In this document: positions 12,145 through 24,489 of the stretch, piece after piece | How the letters are laid out: the number at the start of each line of letters is the position of its first letter | Position numbering within the stretch: position 1 is the stretch's first letter | Origin: Oreohelix idahoensis | Taxonomy: Eukaryota > Mollusca > Gastropoda > Stylommatophora > Oreohelicidae | Length of the DNA stretch: 64,000 bases | Reading direction: 5' to 3' | NCBI GenBank assembly: GCA_024509875.1 | Contig: JAMPIV010019880.1 | Span: 18,024 to 82,023, forward strand | Position numbers and translations under genes: made by a program | The notes under the pieces: model-generated | Seen by the model: only the letters and a program-made list of their open reading frames with translations | Told to the model about the DNA's origin: nothing | Databases searched by the model: none

Positions 12145-13721
12145 TTAAGTGGAATCGTGTGGGCATCTGGACAGAATGTCTGCCATCACATTATCCGAAC
12201 CACGGAAAGCTTGCACCGTAAAATGAAATGGTTGAAGAGCTATGGCATATCGAGTGGACCTCGAGCTCTTCAAGTTTTTGCTCTGAATAGCAGTAAGAGC
12301 TTTCTGGTCGGTTTCCACAATGAAATGTGCGCCTAGAAGGAATCTTTGCAACTTGAGAATTGACCATACCATAGCCAATAATTCATGGTCTAAAACCGAG
12401 TAATTCTTTTCTGCAGCATTTAATTTCCTAGAGATATACATCACCGGATGCAGAGTATCAGAATACTCCTGCATAAGTGCTGCCCCAATCCCAGTTGACG
12501 AGGCGTCACTTTGAAGAACAAAAGCTGGTCCAATGAGAATTGACATTCTTGAGACCAGCGGATCAGATTAGGCGATCCTTTCTTCAGTAAAGTAGAAAGT
12601 GGTGCCATAATGGAGGACAGATTCGGAATGAATCGTCCGTAAAATTGTATCAAACCTAAGAGACTCCGTACTTGTTTTTTTGTCTTAGGGACAGAAATGT
12701 TTAGTATTTTCGAAACATTGTGGTCCTCTGTCTTTAAAAGACCATGACCAACACGATGACCCAGGAAAGAAATCTCGCTAAATCCTATAAAGGCTTTAGA
12801 GGGTTTTGTAGTCAAGTTATACTCGCGAAGAGTAGACAGCAATTCGTATAAACCCAAATAGTGATCTTCCCAGGAATCACTGAATAGACAGATATCGTCT
12901 AAGTATGCTATGACATCAGTACGATGTGAAAGAATTCGATGCATCATGCATACGAATGTAGCAGGGGCATTCATAAGGCCGAAAGGCATGAAATTCCATT
13001 GAAAAAAACCCCTAGGTGTAGAAAAAGCGGTAAGAGGTTTGGCACGTTCAGTTAAAGGAACTTGCCAATAACCTTTAGACAAGTCTAGTTTGGTAAAGAA
13101 TCTAGAATTAGAAAGTTTGTTTAGTAGCTCTTCTAGTGAAGGCATAGGTTCAGCATCAAACTTCGTAACTTGGTTCAATTTGCGATAATCAACGCAAATG
13201 CAAATATTATTGTCTTTTTTCCGGACAATAACCATAGACGAAGAGTATGGTGAAGTAGATGGTTCGATTATTTCCAATCGTATCATCTCATCCAATTCTT
13301 TCTCGACTTGTGACTGAAAATGGATAGGTATTGGATAGGGTCTGACTCTGATAGGATTATGGTCAGTAAGCACTATGTCATGTTCGATGACATGTGTGTG
13401 TCCCGGGATGTCTGTAAGGACATCCTGAAATGTCTGCAACATCGAAGAAACTTGTCGATGTTCTTCAGCGGAAAGATTAGGAGAAACGGTAACGTTTTTC
13501 CAAGATTCTGTAGAATGAAGTGGGACCATAGGAAGTGGGAGATTGACATCAGAAAAGGTAGTTTCCTCATCCTGTATGACTGACAGGGATGAGTAATGAG
13601 CATGAGGTACTGGAGAGTCGTCCGTTGCCTGGAAAATAGGCTGCAAATAGTCAGGTCGTTCATGAAATTGCAACAACATATTTATGTGGAAAGTTTTGTT
13701 TCCCATCAATATCGACAACAT
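12145..13721 (-). pseudogene. GM-A reverse transcriptase-RNase H
   Basis: This is the C-terminal part of the GM-A polyprotein. It begins in the stretch after the integrase GPY/F module and contains the Ty3/gypsy RT signatures TKLDLSKGYWQVP, FMPFGLMNAPATF and YLDD (intact), followed by RNase H with DASSTG, LDHELLAMVW and VETDQKAL. It ends LSRCPHDST with a stop, and no integrase follows, so RNase H is the C-terminus. A frameshift near 13,690 separates it from integrase. About 60 bp are deleted near 12,540 between RT and RNase H, which also shifts the frame. The enzyme would copy element RNA in the cytoplasm. The copy is dead. Confidence 0.9.
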
Positions 13722-15300
13722 AGTCGACGTCGGAAATCTTGGAGACTATTGCATATGGACCTTTCCATGCAATAAGAAATCTGTTCTCCCTTGAAGGAAG
13801 TAGAACGAGTGCTTTGTCACCTGGACAAAGTTGTCGTAGACATCTATTTTTATTAGCAAATTGTCTTGCCTTTTCTTTGGCAAACTCGGATTTATAAGTT
13901 GCTAATTTGCATGCCTCGATGATCTTTTGCCTTAGCGCAATGACATACTCATAAGAAGATTGAGTGTCATCGGTAATATTATCGGCAGTGATGAGATCGT
14001 GAAGAAAAGACATAGGGCCGCGCAGTCGCGCGCCAAAGACAAGTTCAAAAGGAGAAAACCCTGTGTGTTCATTGGGGACCTCTCTGTAAGCAAAGAGAGC
14101 CACGGGTAAAACCCTGTCCCAATCCTGAGGATGATCCTCAGTTATCTTCCCAAGTAAAGTCTTTAGTGTCCTATTCAAACGCTCAACTAACCCATTCGAC
14201 ATTGGGTGATATATACTGCTGAGAGACCTTTTAATATGTAAAATAGACATTACCTGTGACATAGTGTCGGATATAAGTTGTGTGCCATGGTCTGACAATA
14301 TTTCTCTGGGGAAACCCAAGCAAGAAAATATCAGCCACAGAGCGTCTGCGATATCAGCAGTTGAGATGCTCTTAAGAGGGATAGCCTCTGGCCAGCGTGT
14401 GCACATATCGACACATGTGAGGATAAATTGATGTCCTCTAGCCGACTTAATCCTAAAAGGACCGATAATATCTATCGCCATCTTCTGAAAAGGACGAATA
14501 GGAATGTCAGCAGCCTGGATAGGTGCAGCATGTCGTGGTCCTCTCGATTTGACCTCCTGACATACTTTGCAAGACCAACAGTAAATACGTATGTCCTTGC
14601 TTACAAATGGCCAAAAGAAAGCCGCAAGAACTCTCGACTTTGTATGGGAAAACCCCATATGTCCAGCACATTGTGAGTCATGAGCATGTTGCAATATTTG
14701 CAATCTCATACTCTTAGGCACAAGAATTTGAGAGTGTGCAGACATAGTCGAGTCTTGTACCATACGTACAAGTACGCTGTTCTTCTTAGAAATCCAAGAC
14801 TTTCTATTTGTATTTTGATTTGGATCACCTTTTTTTGCTAGTATGAAGAATTTTTGCAAAGAAGGATCTTCTTCTTGCAACTTTATGAATGAGTCACGTG
14901 AAATAATGCAGTGACTACCTTGGCTATTTACTTCATCATCACTAGTCAATGAAGTTTGTGGTGTTTCAAGAGCCTGTGCTCTTGTGACCACTGCATTGGT
15001 AGCATGCATTTTTTGATCTTCCCACGCAGCTATCTGCTGTGGGGTACATTCACTAACTCCGTGAATATGACCGATAATAAAATCCGCAATAGGGTTAGGA
15101 AGAAAACACGCGTGGACATCTCCCGTAAAGAAGGGAGTAGCAATATGTATTATGGCAGTAGGATACTTTTCCAAAGTGCCACCAAATGTGACACATTTGA
15201 TGACCTTTCCTGTAGCACAGGATGGATTTACAAGAGATTGTCTAACACCAATAGTAGTACATCCAGAATCAACAGAAGTGAGACTGGATTACTATTTACA
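13660..15300 (-). pseudogene. GM-A protease-integrase
   Basis: The aspartic protease active site DSG lies near 15,265 in the same frame as the integrase, but a lost T just upstream breaks the join to Gag. Integrase has an H-x6-H ... C-x2-C zinc module (HDSQCAGH, CWSCKVC), catalytic Asp in MAIDIIGP, Asp in LSDHGTQ and Glu in GLVERLNRTLK, then a GPY/F module (WKGPYAIV). It would insert the cDNA into chromosomes. It reads directly towards RT, giving the PR-INT-RT order. It ends in a frameshift at about 13,690 (FPHKYVVAIS, stop). Confidence 0.9.
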
Positions 15301-15388
15301 AGACCCTTATGTAGTATAAGAGAACCTCTCCCGTCATGCGCAACTGCAGCAGGGAGAGCGGGAAGAGGGTGACCACAGCTTAAAGTAG

Positions 15389-16948
15389 TTACGGTAGTTG
15401 GTTCGAACAAAGTACTACATTGGGGGCATTTATTTGCTCTACCAAAATCAAAAGCAGAACATCCGATAGCATTAGGGTTTTTATCACTATTAACCTGTTT
15501 ATCTGCTCCCTGAGATTCTTGTTGTACAGAGTTTGTCTGTTGATATCTCTTTCTCTTATGTAGAGATCTACCACGACCATTATTGCCTCTGAAATTATCA
15601 TTATTTTCCCTCCTGTAATTATTATCCTGGTTTGTGTTCCAGTTTCCATAATTGTCATTATCATCTCTGTATTGATTTGAAAATCTAGTAGTTTGATTTT
15701 GAGGTTTACGCGAAAAGTAGTTACCTCTATACTGACTACCTTTGCGGAAATGTCTAAAATTATTAGATGCATAATAACGAGGAGTGTCAGCTTGTCTCCA
15801 GTTATTCGAAGAAGAATCACCATGTGATTGATTGCTATGATTTTGATCATAATTACGGTTACTCTTTCTGCCAAAGCAACTGGCATACCTTCTTTTACTC
15901 TAGAGTTGCTAATGGTTATGTGAGGGTGCGCAGTCACATACTGGCAACAGTATTCTTCCATTTCTTTTATGTTTTTAGGCTTACGCTCATGAAGAAAGGA
16001 AAGAAAAGATTCATTGACAGAAGACATAACCTTGTCTCTAAGTAGTAAGTCCATAAGTGCTTCATATGTATGTTCTGTCTTAGACAGCTCCACCCAACGT
16101 GAAAAAGTAAGACGTATCTTTGAAATGAATTCAGAGAATTCAACTCCAGTATCTGGCAACATATTTTTAAATTGAAGACGATAACCATCTTCGTTAAGTT
16201 GGTACTTCTTTAACAAGACTGCCCTGATAACTTCATAATTGTTCTTGTCAGGCTCATCTACCATACTTAACATACTCAAAGTATCACCTCTAAGTAAGTT
16301 GGACAATTGATAAACATACATTGATTTATCTATGTTATGTGTTGTACATGCACGTTCGAATCTATCCAGATAAAACGTTATATCGTCACTGGAAGCATTG
16401 AATGCAGGTAACTTTATCTTAAAATTACTTGCATTGAACTTATCTGACCCCTTATTTGCATCATTAGCATTACCAGACAACTTCAACTTTTCTAACTCCA
16501 AAGCTAAAAGTTTTTCTTCATGCTCCATTTTTGCTTTTCTCTCATCAGCCTCTCTTTGTAACCTTCTTTCCTCAGCTTCAGCCTCTCTTTGTAACCTTTT
16601 CTCTTCAGCCTCAGCCTCTTTTTCAAGTCTTTTATTTTCAGCCTCTTTTTCAAGTCTTTTATTTTCAGCCTCTTTTTCAAGTCTTTTATTTTCAGCCTCT
16701 TTTTCAAGTCTTTTATTTTCAGCCTCTTTTTCAAGTCTTTCAGCTTCTCTTTTCTGTTTCTCCATTTCCATTTGGAATCTCCTTTCCTCCACCTGCATCT
16801 GCAATTTCTTTTGTTCAGCTTCCATTTCCATTTTTTTCTCTTCCATCTTTAATGCTTTATCATATTGAGTAGTCGCATATTCTTCCAATTTATCACCTGT
16901 CTTGCCAAGGGATTTCCCTTGCTCAATAAAGTAATCAAGTGTAGACAT
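15389..16948 (-). pseudogene. GM-A Gag
   Basis: The ATG at 16,948 starts MSTLDYFIEQGKSLG, a conserved N-terminus in this family. Residues of about 30-150 form a charged coiled coil with five tandem 9-residue units (RLEKEAENK) followed by 11-residue units (RLQREAEAEE type). The capsid-like region has DDITFYLDRFERAC, KKYQLNEDGYRL and FSFLHERKP-like blocks; its C-terminal half resembles a SCAN domain. A frameshift near 15,885 scrambles the downstream Asn/Arg-rich tract and the CPQC motif. Gag normally assembles the virus-like particle. There is no CCHC zinc knuckle. Confidence 0.88.
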
Positions 16949-18391
16949 GATGTCTAATATTATGAGTCACCAAATCTGAAATAATTAATTAACTTATTTC
17001 AATCTTAATAGTGACAAGACTTAAATAAGTACTTGTATAATCACAATGTTTACCCCAATCTCTGTGGGAAACAAGTCTTTGACAAAGAACTTGTATTACT
17101 CAATGTATAATAATACCACAAGTCATTTCTTAATCATAAGGGCACTACACATCCAATAGTGCATAATCACATAATCATCAGTTATTTATCATAACTGCAC
17201 TACACATCCAATAGTGCATGAACCAATCCAACAGTTAGTTATGATAAGTGCACTATACAGCTAATAGTGCATATGCAAATATGTAACAATAGTGAAAGCT
17301 AACTATGCAAGAACTATGTAAACAATAACAATAATCAAAGACAATGTAAACAATAACAAAGATCCAAGACAATGTAAACAATAACAAGGATCAAAGATAA
17401 TGTAAACAATATGAAAACATTCACAAAAGTCAAAGAAATAAACAGCAGAACTAAGGAAAATATCACAAAAGATGTGTTGACAAATGCGAAGAATGTAAAC
17501 AAACAAATGACGTCACAGTGTATAAACAAAAATGGTGTATAGAACTGAATAATAGAAAAGAGGAGACCTACAAATACAAACAAATCAAGACAAAACTAAA
17601 GAATGCGAAAAAATACCGAAAACAAAACTGCACATGTCGTCATAACTAACAAAAATAGCAATAAATATTGCTAACAATTTCCAATTAAGGAAATTGCTCC
17701 TACCAGAACGCTATCATAAGACCTCTATCACGTGGTATCTCTTATGATAGTCACCTACCCAACCAAACCAGCTGAAATATAAACATATAAATATACAAAT
17801 AACATATAACATATAAACATATAACATGTAGCAAATTGACAATAAGGATGTGAAAGTATAGAAGGCTCAGTTAGAGTATAAGGGCACAGTTCACAAACAA
17901 AACAGGCCACTTAACTTCTATAAATCCAAGCATCAGCACGGTGCAGAACAGGATAGGATCAGCATTCTGAGGATAAATGATCCAACGTTGATCAACATCT
18001 GCTCCCATGAACAGCCATGACGTAGGAAACGAGCTTCTGATAATGAATGTTGTTACGGCACTTGTCCTTCTTCCTTGCAATGCTCGGCACTTGACCTTCT
18101 AACTGCTATAAATTGATTTGATCGGCACTTGACCTTCTGAATCAGCTACAGTAAATCGACTTGATCGGTACTTGTCCTTCTCAATCAGGAAACTTTGACA
18201 AACTGACGAGCAGCGCCAGGTACTTTCAAAATATTGACAAATTCAGCAACGCCGGGTAGTTTCAAAATATTTCATTGAAGGAAGTGAGTTCAAAATGACG
18301 AACTGCAATGTTGTATGTAGTATGCTGTATGGGTTTGTTGACCCCCTTGAGTGCTGGTACCAGATTAAACCAACTACTGGCCACCAAAAAA
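16949..18391 (-). other. GM-A leader with primer site and RNA structures
   Basis: This is 1.4 kb of non-coding, U-rich RNA between the LTR end (TTATCA) and gag. A GGTGGCCAGTAGTTGG primer-site candidate lies a few bases inside the LTR end at about 18,370-18,386. Two stem-loops occur at about 17,680-17,760 and an ACAAG...CTTGT hairpin at 17,071-17,093. The first roughly 400 nt are absent from the left-arm copy. Confidence 0.75.
17719..17758 (-). promoter_or_regulatory. Leader stem-loop 1, GM-A
   Basis: On the minus strand CUAUCAUAAGA pairs perfectly with UCUUAUGAUAG around an 18-nt loop containing UACCACGUGAUAGA. The same position in GM-B, GM-X and GM-E forms the same stem with different paired bases, so the pairing itself appears to be maintained. 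A second hairpin (CAAUUUCC/GGAAAUUG) follows. Confidence 0.75.
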
Positions 18392-19858
18392 TGATAAGGG
18401 TGGATTTAAAGCTGTCTTCTCAATGATGATAAGGCCACACCGTCTTAAGATGATACGACCAGAACTGACCACCATGGACGTTGTAAGTATAAGTCCAAGT
18501 ACGTTGAAGATCTTTAGCTACTTCCAAAACCACCCCTATCGACACCAGGTATATATATAGTTGAAGATGTAGGGTGTCGTATCTGGTTTTTTTTGACGTT
18601 TCTGCTGTGTATATATTATTGACATAGTTCAGAGTTATAGCATATAAAGTATGACATGTGAAGTCATAAAAAAGGGTGAACTGCTTTGGCGTTTCATCAT
18701 TTATTTGGACGCCACAAATGACAGGTACGTTACATGAGTCATGGACATCAACAGTTCAATATATATAATTCAGCATACAAAAGTTTCTGCATGGATCTGC
18801 ATACATTCTCCAAATTGATACAGATAATCCTAGCTGACAATAGCCTCAGCTTCATCTCATAAATATTCATAAATATCAATACTCCTCTCTGATACTGGAA
18901 GATCAGATGTACAATATAAATCCATTACTGTTCGCACGAGAATGGCATACATGGAGTACAGGTCAAACTGACCTTTATAACATTCCTAAGTCTAACCCTC
19001 GACAAAGGAGCAATCGCTGATGTAGCGATGTTCATAGGATGTAGAACTGTTCCTCGGGCTTAGTATATCCCATGTACATATAACTTGCAGGTATGAAGAT
19101 ACCTGGGGGTGTGACTTCTAGTAGAAGAACCTCTATCACTGTAATACGTGAGCGAGCAGAGATCGACCATTGTCAACATAATGTTAAATTATAGATTTGA
19201 AGCATAACAGAGGTATTACCTTGTTTCGAATCAACACCACAAAAAAACATACGCCTCCAGGCGTTTTGAATAATCAAGGGAAGGACCTTGTTAGCTACAC
19301 TAACTCACAAAAAGGATTCCTAATTCCCTATAAACAAATCACAGCGACGCACATAGCGTCCTGCTCATCTCATCGAATCCCTGGGCGGAAAACGATTCTA
19401 ACTTTCTTAAAGTTCGCACATGCGCAGAATGCATACACTTGAGTAATCATCAACGAGACGATGGTTGAAGACCTTCTAGAAAGATTTTGTAAGAAATTGT
19501 GCCTTATATGGACAGCAAAGAATCCTCAACACTGGTTTCAATCATTTTAAGAAACAGTTGACCGATACTACCATATAAGGAGAGTGACCAACACATCGTT
19601 CAAAAAAATGGACCCATGAGTCCCGACACAAGCGAAGGCAACCATCCTTGCAAAATTTAATCACAGTTAAACAAAAGTTATCTCGCTTAGACTGTGCAAG
19701 AAATCAAAGTGTACAAATCAGACAAGTTAATTATACAATGTCTTTAGACAAAATTATTCAATGTCTTTAGACAAAATTATACAATGTCTTTTGAAAAATT
19801 ATACAATGTCTTTTGAAAAAATTATACAACGTCTTTAGACAAAATTCTGTGCGTAACA
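18392..19858 (-). mobile_element. GM-A 5' LTR
   Basis: On the minus strand this 1,467-bp LTR starts TGTTACGCACAG at 19,858 and ends CCCTTATCA at 18,392, so it is TG...CA. It interrupts RTE sequence on its right (19,859 gcatt onward). No 3' LTR is present: the element is cut at the palindrome axis near 12,130, so its target duplication cannot be verified. Confidence 0.85.
19727..19850 (-). repeat. Tandem repeat in the GM-A LTR (right copy)
   Basis: Five to six units of about 21-23 bp with the core acaatgtctttagacaaaat, or the variant with cttttgaaaaat, lie near the LTR start. The array mirrors 4590-4705. Confidence 0.75.
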
Positions 19859-20317
19859 GCATTGTTTTTTCTTCCTCATGTTCTTTGGGGTCTTATAGAA
19901 CAATTTCTGGTTTTCTTGCGCATCTTTTTCTAGCTTTTCTCCAAATTCTTCCCAGGACTTCTGTTTTGCTGCTAGCACCTTGTTCTTTGCTTCTGTTCTG
20001 AGTATCACATATTCTCTATAATTCTCTATTTGTCCTGTTGTGTTTTTAGCTCCTAAGTATTGTTTCCATGCTATTTTCTTCTCTCTTATTTTCTTGTTGA
20101 CTTCCTCTATCCACCAAGGTGTCCTCTTTCTCTTGTTCCGAGGTCGGACTTCACTACATGCTTCTGCAGCAGCTGTCTTTATGATGTCCTTGAATTTAAG
20201 GCAGAGGGTTTCTGAGTCATCAGGTTGTTCTTCTGTGTTGCTCACCGCTGCAGCACTAAGCCCCTGATATCTGGTCTTAATTTCTGGCTCTCTCAGCTTG
20301 TAGGTCTTAATGCTCAT
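19859..20317 (-). pseudogene. RTE-type LINE, linker between endonuclease and RT (fragment)
   Basis: This is an open frame of about 150 codons rich in Lys/Glu with the PWWIEEVNKKIREKK motif, as found between the endonuclease and reverse transcriptase of RTE/BovB-like LINEs. It is cut by the GM-A LTR at 19,858, so the RT domain is missing. It lies downstream of the endonuclease fragment at 20,512-21,027 on the same strand. The mirror copy is at 4116-4575. Confidence 0.75.
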
Positions 20318-20511
20318 TTCTCCTGTTCTTTTACTTGGTTTCTTGTGTGATGTGGGCAGTCCCTATGCTGAGCAGCTCTTTCAGTTGTTCTTTTGATTGT
20401 AAGCAGGCAGTGATCACTTCCAATCTCTGGTCCCCTCCAGACTCTAGCATCCCAGACATATTTGAATGAGCTCCTCCTAACAATGGCATAGTAGATCGCT
20501 GACTTCTCATT

Positions 20512-21027
20512 CTATGTTGGTTCACATCTAGTGTATGCATGTATGCGCTTATGGAGGAACTTTGTGTTTGGAATGATCAGATTCTGCTGACTGTAGAATC
20601 TAAAGAGTCGTTTTCCATTGTCATTGAGAGTATCTTCTCCATATCTTCCAATAACTTCACCCCATCTAGCATGGTCATTTCCAGCCCTGGCATTGAAATC
20701 TCTGAGCATGATAATTTCATCTAGGCAGTCATCCATTGTCCTTTGAAGCAGCTCGAAGAATTCTTCCTTGACCTCTGCTCTCTGATCCTCATTTGGCCCA
20801 TACACTATGACCAGGTTGGCTATGGTTTCTCCTTCTTTTAGTTTTACAACCATAATGCGCTCTGAGACACAGTTCCATCCCTTGATACTATTTTTTTGGT
20901 TTTTGGCCACAATGCAACCCACGCCCCCTTTAGCTCTTTCAGATGTGGGTACACCACAGTAGAGCAGCATGTTGCCATCGACATCCATGACTCCTTGTCC
21001 TTTTCTCTTTGTTTTCATTATAGCCAA
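20512..21027 (-). pseudogene. RTE-type LINE endonuclease fragment
   Basis: This is an APE-like endonuclease region with IVYGPNEDQR and LRDFNARAG motifs. After one stop at TRCEPT it continues in frame to a GSDHCLL motif near 20,405, the conserved C-terminal His of these endonucleases. The enzyme nicks target DNA to prime reverse transcription. The 5' end of the element is near 21,318, against the GM-B LTR; that LTR inserted there with duplication agatc. Confidence 0.85.
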
Positions 21028-21318
21028 GATTTATAGTTTTGCTTTCCTCATCTCTTCCACCAGCTCCTCTTCTTTCCCATTCATACTTCTTGTGTTCCAA
21101 GTTCCATAAGTCATAGTCTGTTTCAGTTCATCACATTTAGAATAAGTTCAGTTTTCTCTCTTGTAGTTCTCGAAATCAAAAGTTTAAAGCAAACAGGTGA
21201 TTGGCCTGTTGTGCCTTTGCATGGTAGAGTGGCTGCCTCCTTACTGCCTCCATGCTTGAAGCCCCCCTCCTCTTTCAGCCTGGCTTGGGACCGGCCTAGG
21301 CGGAGTTATACCTAGTAT

Positions 21319-21323
21319 AGATC
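21319..21323 (+). other. Target-site duplication agatc (left), GM-B
   Basis: agatc immediately precedes the LTR start TGTCACAGTCTG. The identical agatc follows the end of the same-type LTR at 47,404-47,408, 26 kb away. A 5-bp duplication is the rule for Ty3/gypsy integrases. Confidence 0.8.
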
Positions 21324-21358
21324 TGTCACAGTCTGTTGTTCTAAGCTAGGAATGAATA

Positions 21359-22229
21359 CCGTAAAATCTCGCGTATAATACGCACAATTTTTACTCATTT
21401 TTGCCCGCTAAAACTCAGGTGCGTATTATACGTGAGTACTAAAAAATACGTAATTTTCGATATTGAATGTAACCTACATTGGAAAGTCTGTCAAGTTTTT
21501 GTCACAATTTGACAGTGAAAATGGCGCAAAATTGAATGTGCCATGTGTTTTCTTATGTGTCATACATTGTTGCAAAACGCATTTCGCACTCTTGGTCTTC
21601 AATCTGTTTTGATATTAAGCTTGGTTGTGAAGTTTGTCATTTGATTATTTTGAGCCCTAAAAATGAATTCGAGAAAATGTTGTACTGCAGCAGAAAAGCT
21701 CTTAGTGGTAAAATATGCAGAATCTAACGGCAATCGGGCAGCAAGTCGACATTTTTCCATTAACGAGTGCAACATTAGATTATGGCGAAAAAACAAAGAG
21801 GCGCTGCAAGTGTTGCCTAGTAAGAAAAAGGCGAATTGTGGGTCAGCACCAGATCTTCCAGACCTAGAAAAAAACATTATTGGAGTGGGTAGTGGATAGA
21901 AAGCAACAAGGCATCGGTGTTTCATGCATTGAAATCCGACTTAAAGCTCTGGAACTTAAAAAATCTCGTACAGGCACAACAGCATTTAAAACGTCATATG
22001 GATGGGCAGTTCGTTTTATGAAGCGACATGGTCTTTCAGTTCATCGAAGAACTACTATCACGCAGCATCTTCCATCTTCTTTCAGTTTTTTTAACAAATG
22101 TTTCATAAAATAAAATCTTGAAAAATTATGGTGCGTATTATACATGAATTTCCATTTTACCAGAAAATGTTGGGCTAAATCAAGCATGCGTATTATACAC
22201 GAGTGAGTATAATACGCGAGATTTTACGG
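21359..22229 (+). mobile_element. pogo-like DNA transposon, non-autonomous
   Basis: This 871-bp element is flanked by TA on both sides (21,357-21,358 and 22,230-22,231), the Tc1/mariner-pogo target rule. The TIRs start ccgtaaaatctcgcgtat. Subterminal gcgtattata motifs recur near 21,422, 22,133 and 22,190 and are probably transposase-binding sites. It keeps only the N-terminal DNA-binding part of a transposase and has no DDE domain, so it would need a helper element. Confidence 0.88.
21663..22113 (+). pseudogene. pogo-like transposase, DNA-binding half only
   Basis: The first frame (21,663-21,899) has a helix-turn-helix of the BrkDBD/psq type (EKLLVVKYAESNGNRAASRH...LWRKNKEAL). After a one-base frameshift the second frame (from about 21,888) has the CENP-B-like second HTH (IEIRLKALEL...WAVRFMKRHGLS). 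The catalytic domain is absent and the frame ends FFNKCFIK. A full-length pogo-like transposase of this kind is several hundred residues longer. Confidence 0.8.
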
Positions 22230-22717
22230 TACTTCTTTTTTATATTTGTGGTCTAAGGGAAGTAACCTGTTGTAATGCTTTTGGTACAGCTCAGATTTAG
22301 TTGTTACCTCCCTTATTTTGACTATCGTTCATTTAAAATATTCTGGTCTTAGATTATTGTAGACCAACCTTCTCGAACGTTCCAGTTCGTTCCGGTATGA
22401 GATGAAATCATATCACGCGATTATCCACGCAGGCGCAATGATTTGTGCGGGACCAGAAGACTGGATTTTTTAAGGAGAGTCTGCCTGGGTGTTTAAGCGG
22501 GGAAGGTGTCCCGCCGTGTTTTTCTGGATGTGTGAATGGGAATCAGAGTTATTGGTGTATTAAATATGTTTAAGATTCCCCTTGATTGGGATTCTGGCAT
22601 AGTTAGTGTTTTTGTGTTTGATTCCTGGAGTGCAGAGTAGGTAACAATACTTTTGAAGCTATTTGTTGTAGTGTAGAACTTGGCATTTTGAGGTGACTTA
22701 CTCCCGGTGCGGAGAAG

Positions 22718-22971
22718 TAGTGATGAAGAAGATTTAACATTATTTATATAAGGAAGCCCGCCATCTATGCGGCCTATTTTGCCAGAGATATACTTAGCTA
22801 GTTTGGTCAGAAGTGATGAAGAAGATTTAACATTATTTATATAAGGAAGCCCGCCATCTATGCGGCCTATTTTGCCAGAGATATACTTGACTAGTTTGGT
22901 CAGAAGTGATGAAGAAGAGTTAACATTATTTATATAAGGAAGCCTGCCATCTATGCGGCCTATTTTGTATT
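22718..22971 (+). repeat. 93-bp tandem repeat with TATA motifs in GM-B 5' LTR
   Basis: There are about three units starting agtgatgaagaagat and including acattatttatataagga and cgccatctatgcggcctatt. The other LTR of this element (46,322-47,036) has about eight units, so the array has changed length between the two LTRs of one insertion. Confidence 0.88.
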
Positions 22972-23114
22972 GACGTGTGATTATGTCCTGATTACAGTAC
23001 GTATATTTTGATGTCGGCGTACGTTCCTGTTGTCCCGTATTAAACTGTTTGAAACATCACCAGTCGTTCAACGCTTCCTGACTTCATCATACGTTAATGT
23101 GATGTCTTCATGAC

Positions 23115-23229
<115 letters not shown>

Positions 23230-23425
23230 CTACAGTGATTCTACAATCAAACTTAGTACCAGTACAGCACACTTCTATACCACAACAGAATTCTACAGTG
23301 TTAGCTCTGTGTGGGCGTATTGTTAAAGAACATAGCTCTATACAGTGATATCCAGTATGGCCTATTTGGACGTATAAAGAACGTAATTCTACAGTAGTGG
23401 CCAGAGAGAAAATCATACTTCTACA

Positions 23426-24489
23426 GTGGTTGCCAGTTTCCAGGGTGCTACCCAAACGACATTCGCTTCACTATATCTGCAACATCCTACATGAACCACT
23501 GCGACACGCTCCTGTATTATCATTGCCAGTTCCTGTGTCATCATTCCTGTTATTTCGGAAGCCAGTTCCTGTACCACTGTTGATGTTATTTTGGAGGCCA
23601 GTTCCGATATCCCTTCAGCGTTGGATCTTCTTAGCGCTGAACTGTGTGTGCTGAGAACTTCATTGTTATTGTTCCAGAGGCCAGGAGATTTTTCGCCAGT
23701 ATAAGATAAGTGACTATATGTGTTTTTAAACTGTGCCTTTGTATGTATTGTGATTAGGCCTTCCTCAGAACACTATATTCATATACCTTATTTTTTTATG
23801 TTACATGTTTTCTTTATGTTATATATGTTCTTTTTTCTTTGCGCGTTTGGTTGGGCGGTGACTGTCATAGGATATCCCACTTTACTGAGGGCCTATGACA
23901 GCATTCTTTAGGGACTATTGCAAATTTCCCGCAGTGGAAATTGTAAGCAACTTTTTGTCTCTGTCGCATTATTGTCCACTATGTTGGTCTCTTGCGATAT
24001 TTTTGTTTAGTTGTGCTGAGATGTCTCATCGTTGTTTTTATTGTATTTTCTCTGTTCTTTAGTTTTTGATTAATTTGTTTGTATTTGTCTGCCTTCTCTT
24101 CCTATCGTTCATTTCTTTACACTTTTTCATTTATACACTGTGTTGTCATTGTCTCATCGTTATATTTGCAGCTGTCATTGAATATTTTCTTTAGTTCTGC
24201 TTTGTTTTGTTGATTTCTGTGAACATTTTCATTTGTGATTTTCATTTTGTCCTTGTTACTTTCGTATGTACTGTTGATTTTGTCATACACTGTCTAAATA
24301 TATACTTGGTCATGCACTATTAATAGTAAAATTCACTATAGATGTAGAAGTGATTAATAGTGATATTATAATCAAGGTAACTATAAAAGTTCTTTGACAA
24401 AGACTTGTCTCCCACTGAGGTTGGAATAAAGTGTGTTTCTCAGATAATACATATTTATACAAGGTGTTATACCATATTATTAGACAATA
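23426..24489 (+). other. GM-B leader with primer site and RNA structures
   Basis: This non-coding RNA of about 1.06 kb runs from the primer site GTGGTTGCCAG to the gag ATG at 24,490. It contains stem-loop 1 (23,862-23,901), stem-loop 2 (about 23,922-23,942) and the pre-gag hairpin (about 24,386-24,409). A block near 24,130-24,160 (tttatacactgtg) is shared with all other GM leaders. Confidence 0.75.
23862..23901 (+). promoter_or_regulatory. Leader stem-loop 1, GM-B
   Basis: CUGUCAUAGG pairs perfectly with CCUAUGACAG across a loop of about 20 nt. Compared with GM-A, several base pairs change on both sides together (for example A-U to G-C), which keeps the helix. Confidence 0.75.

Noticed and set aside
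16398..16868. Ser/Phe-rich plus-strand frames opposite gag (also 33,833-34,226, 41,954-42,292 and 57,875-58,351)
   Set aside because: These are antisense shadows of the Glu/Lys-rich coiled-coil repeats in Gag.
22718..22971. Regular repeats suggesting a CRISPR array
   Set aside because: Whole 93-bp units are repeated without unique spacers, inside a eukaryotic LTR.
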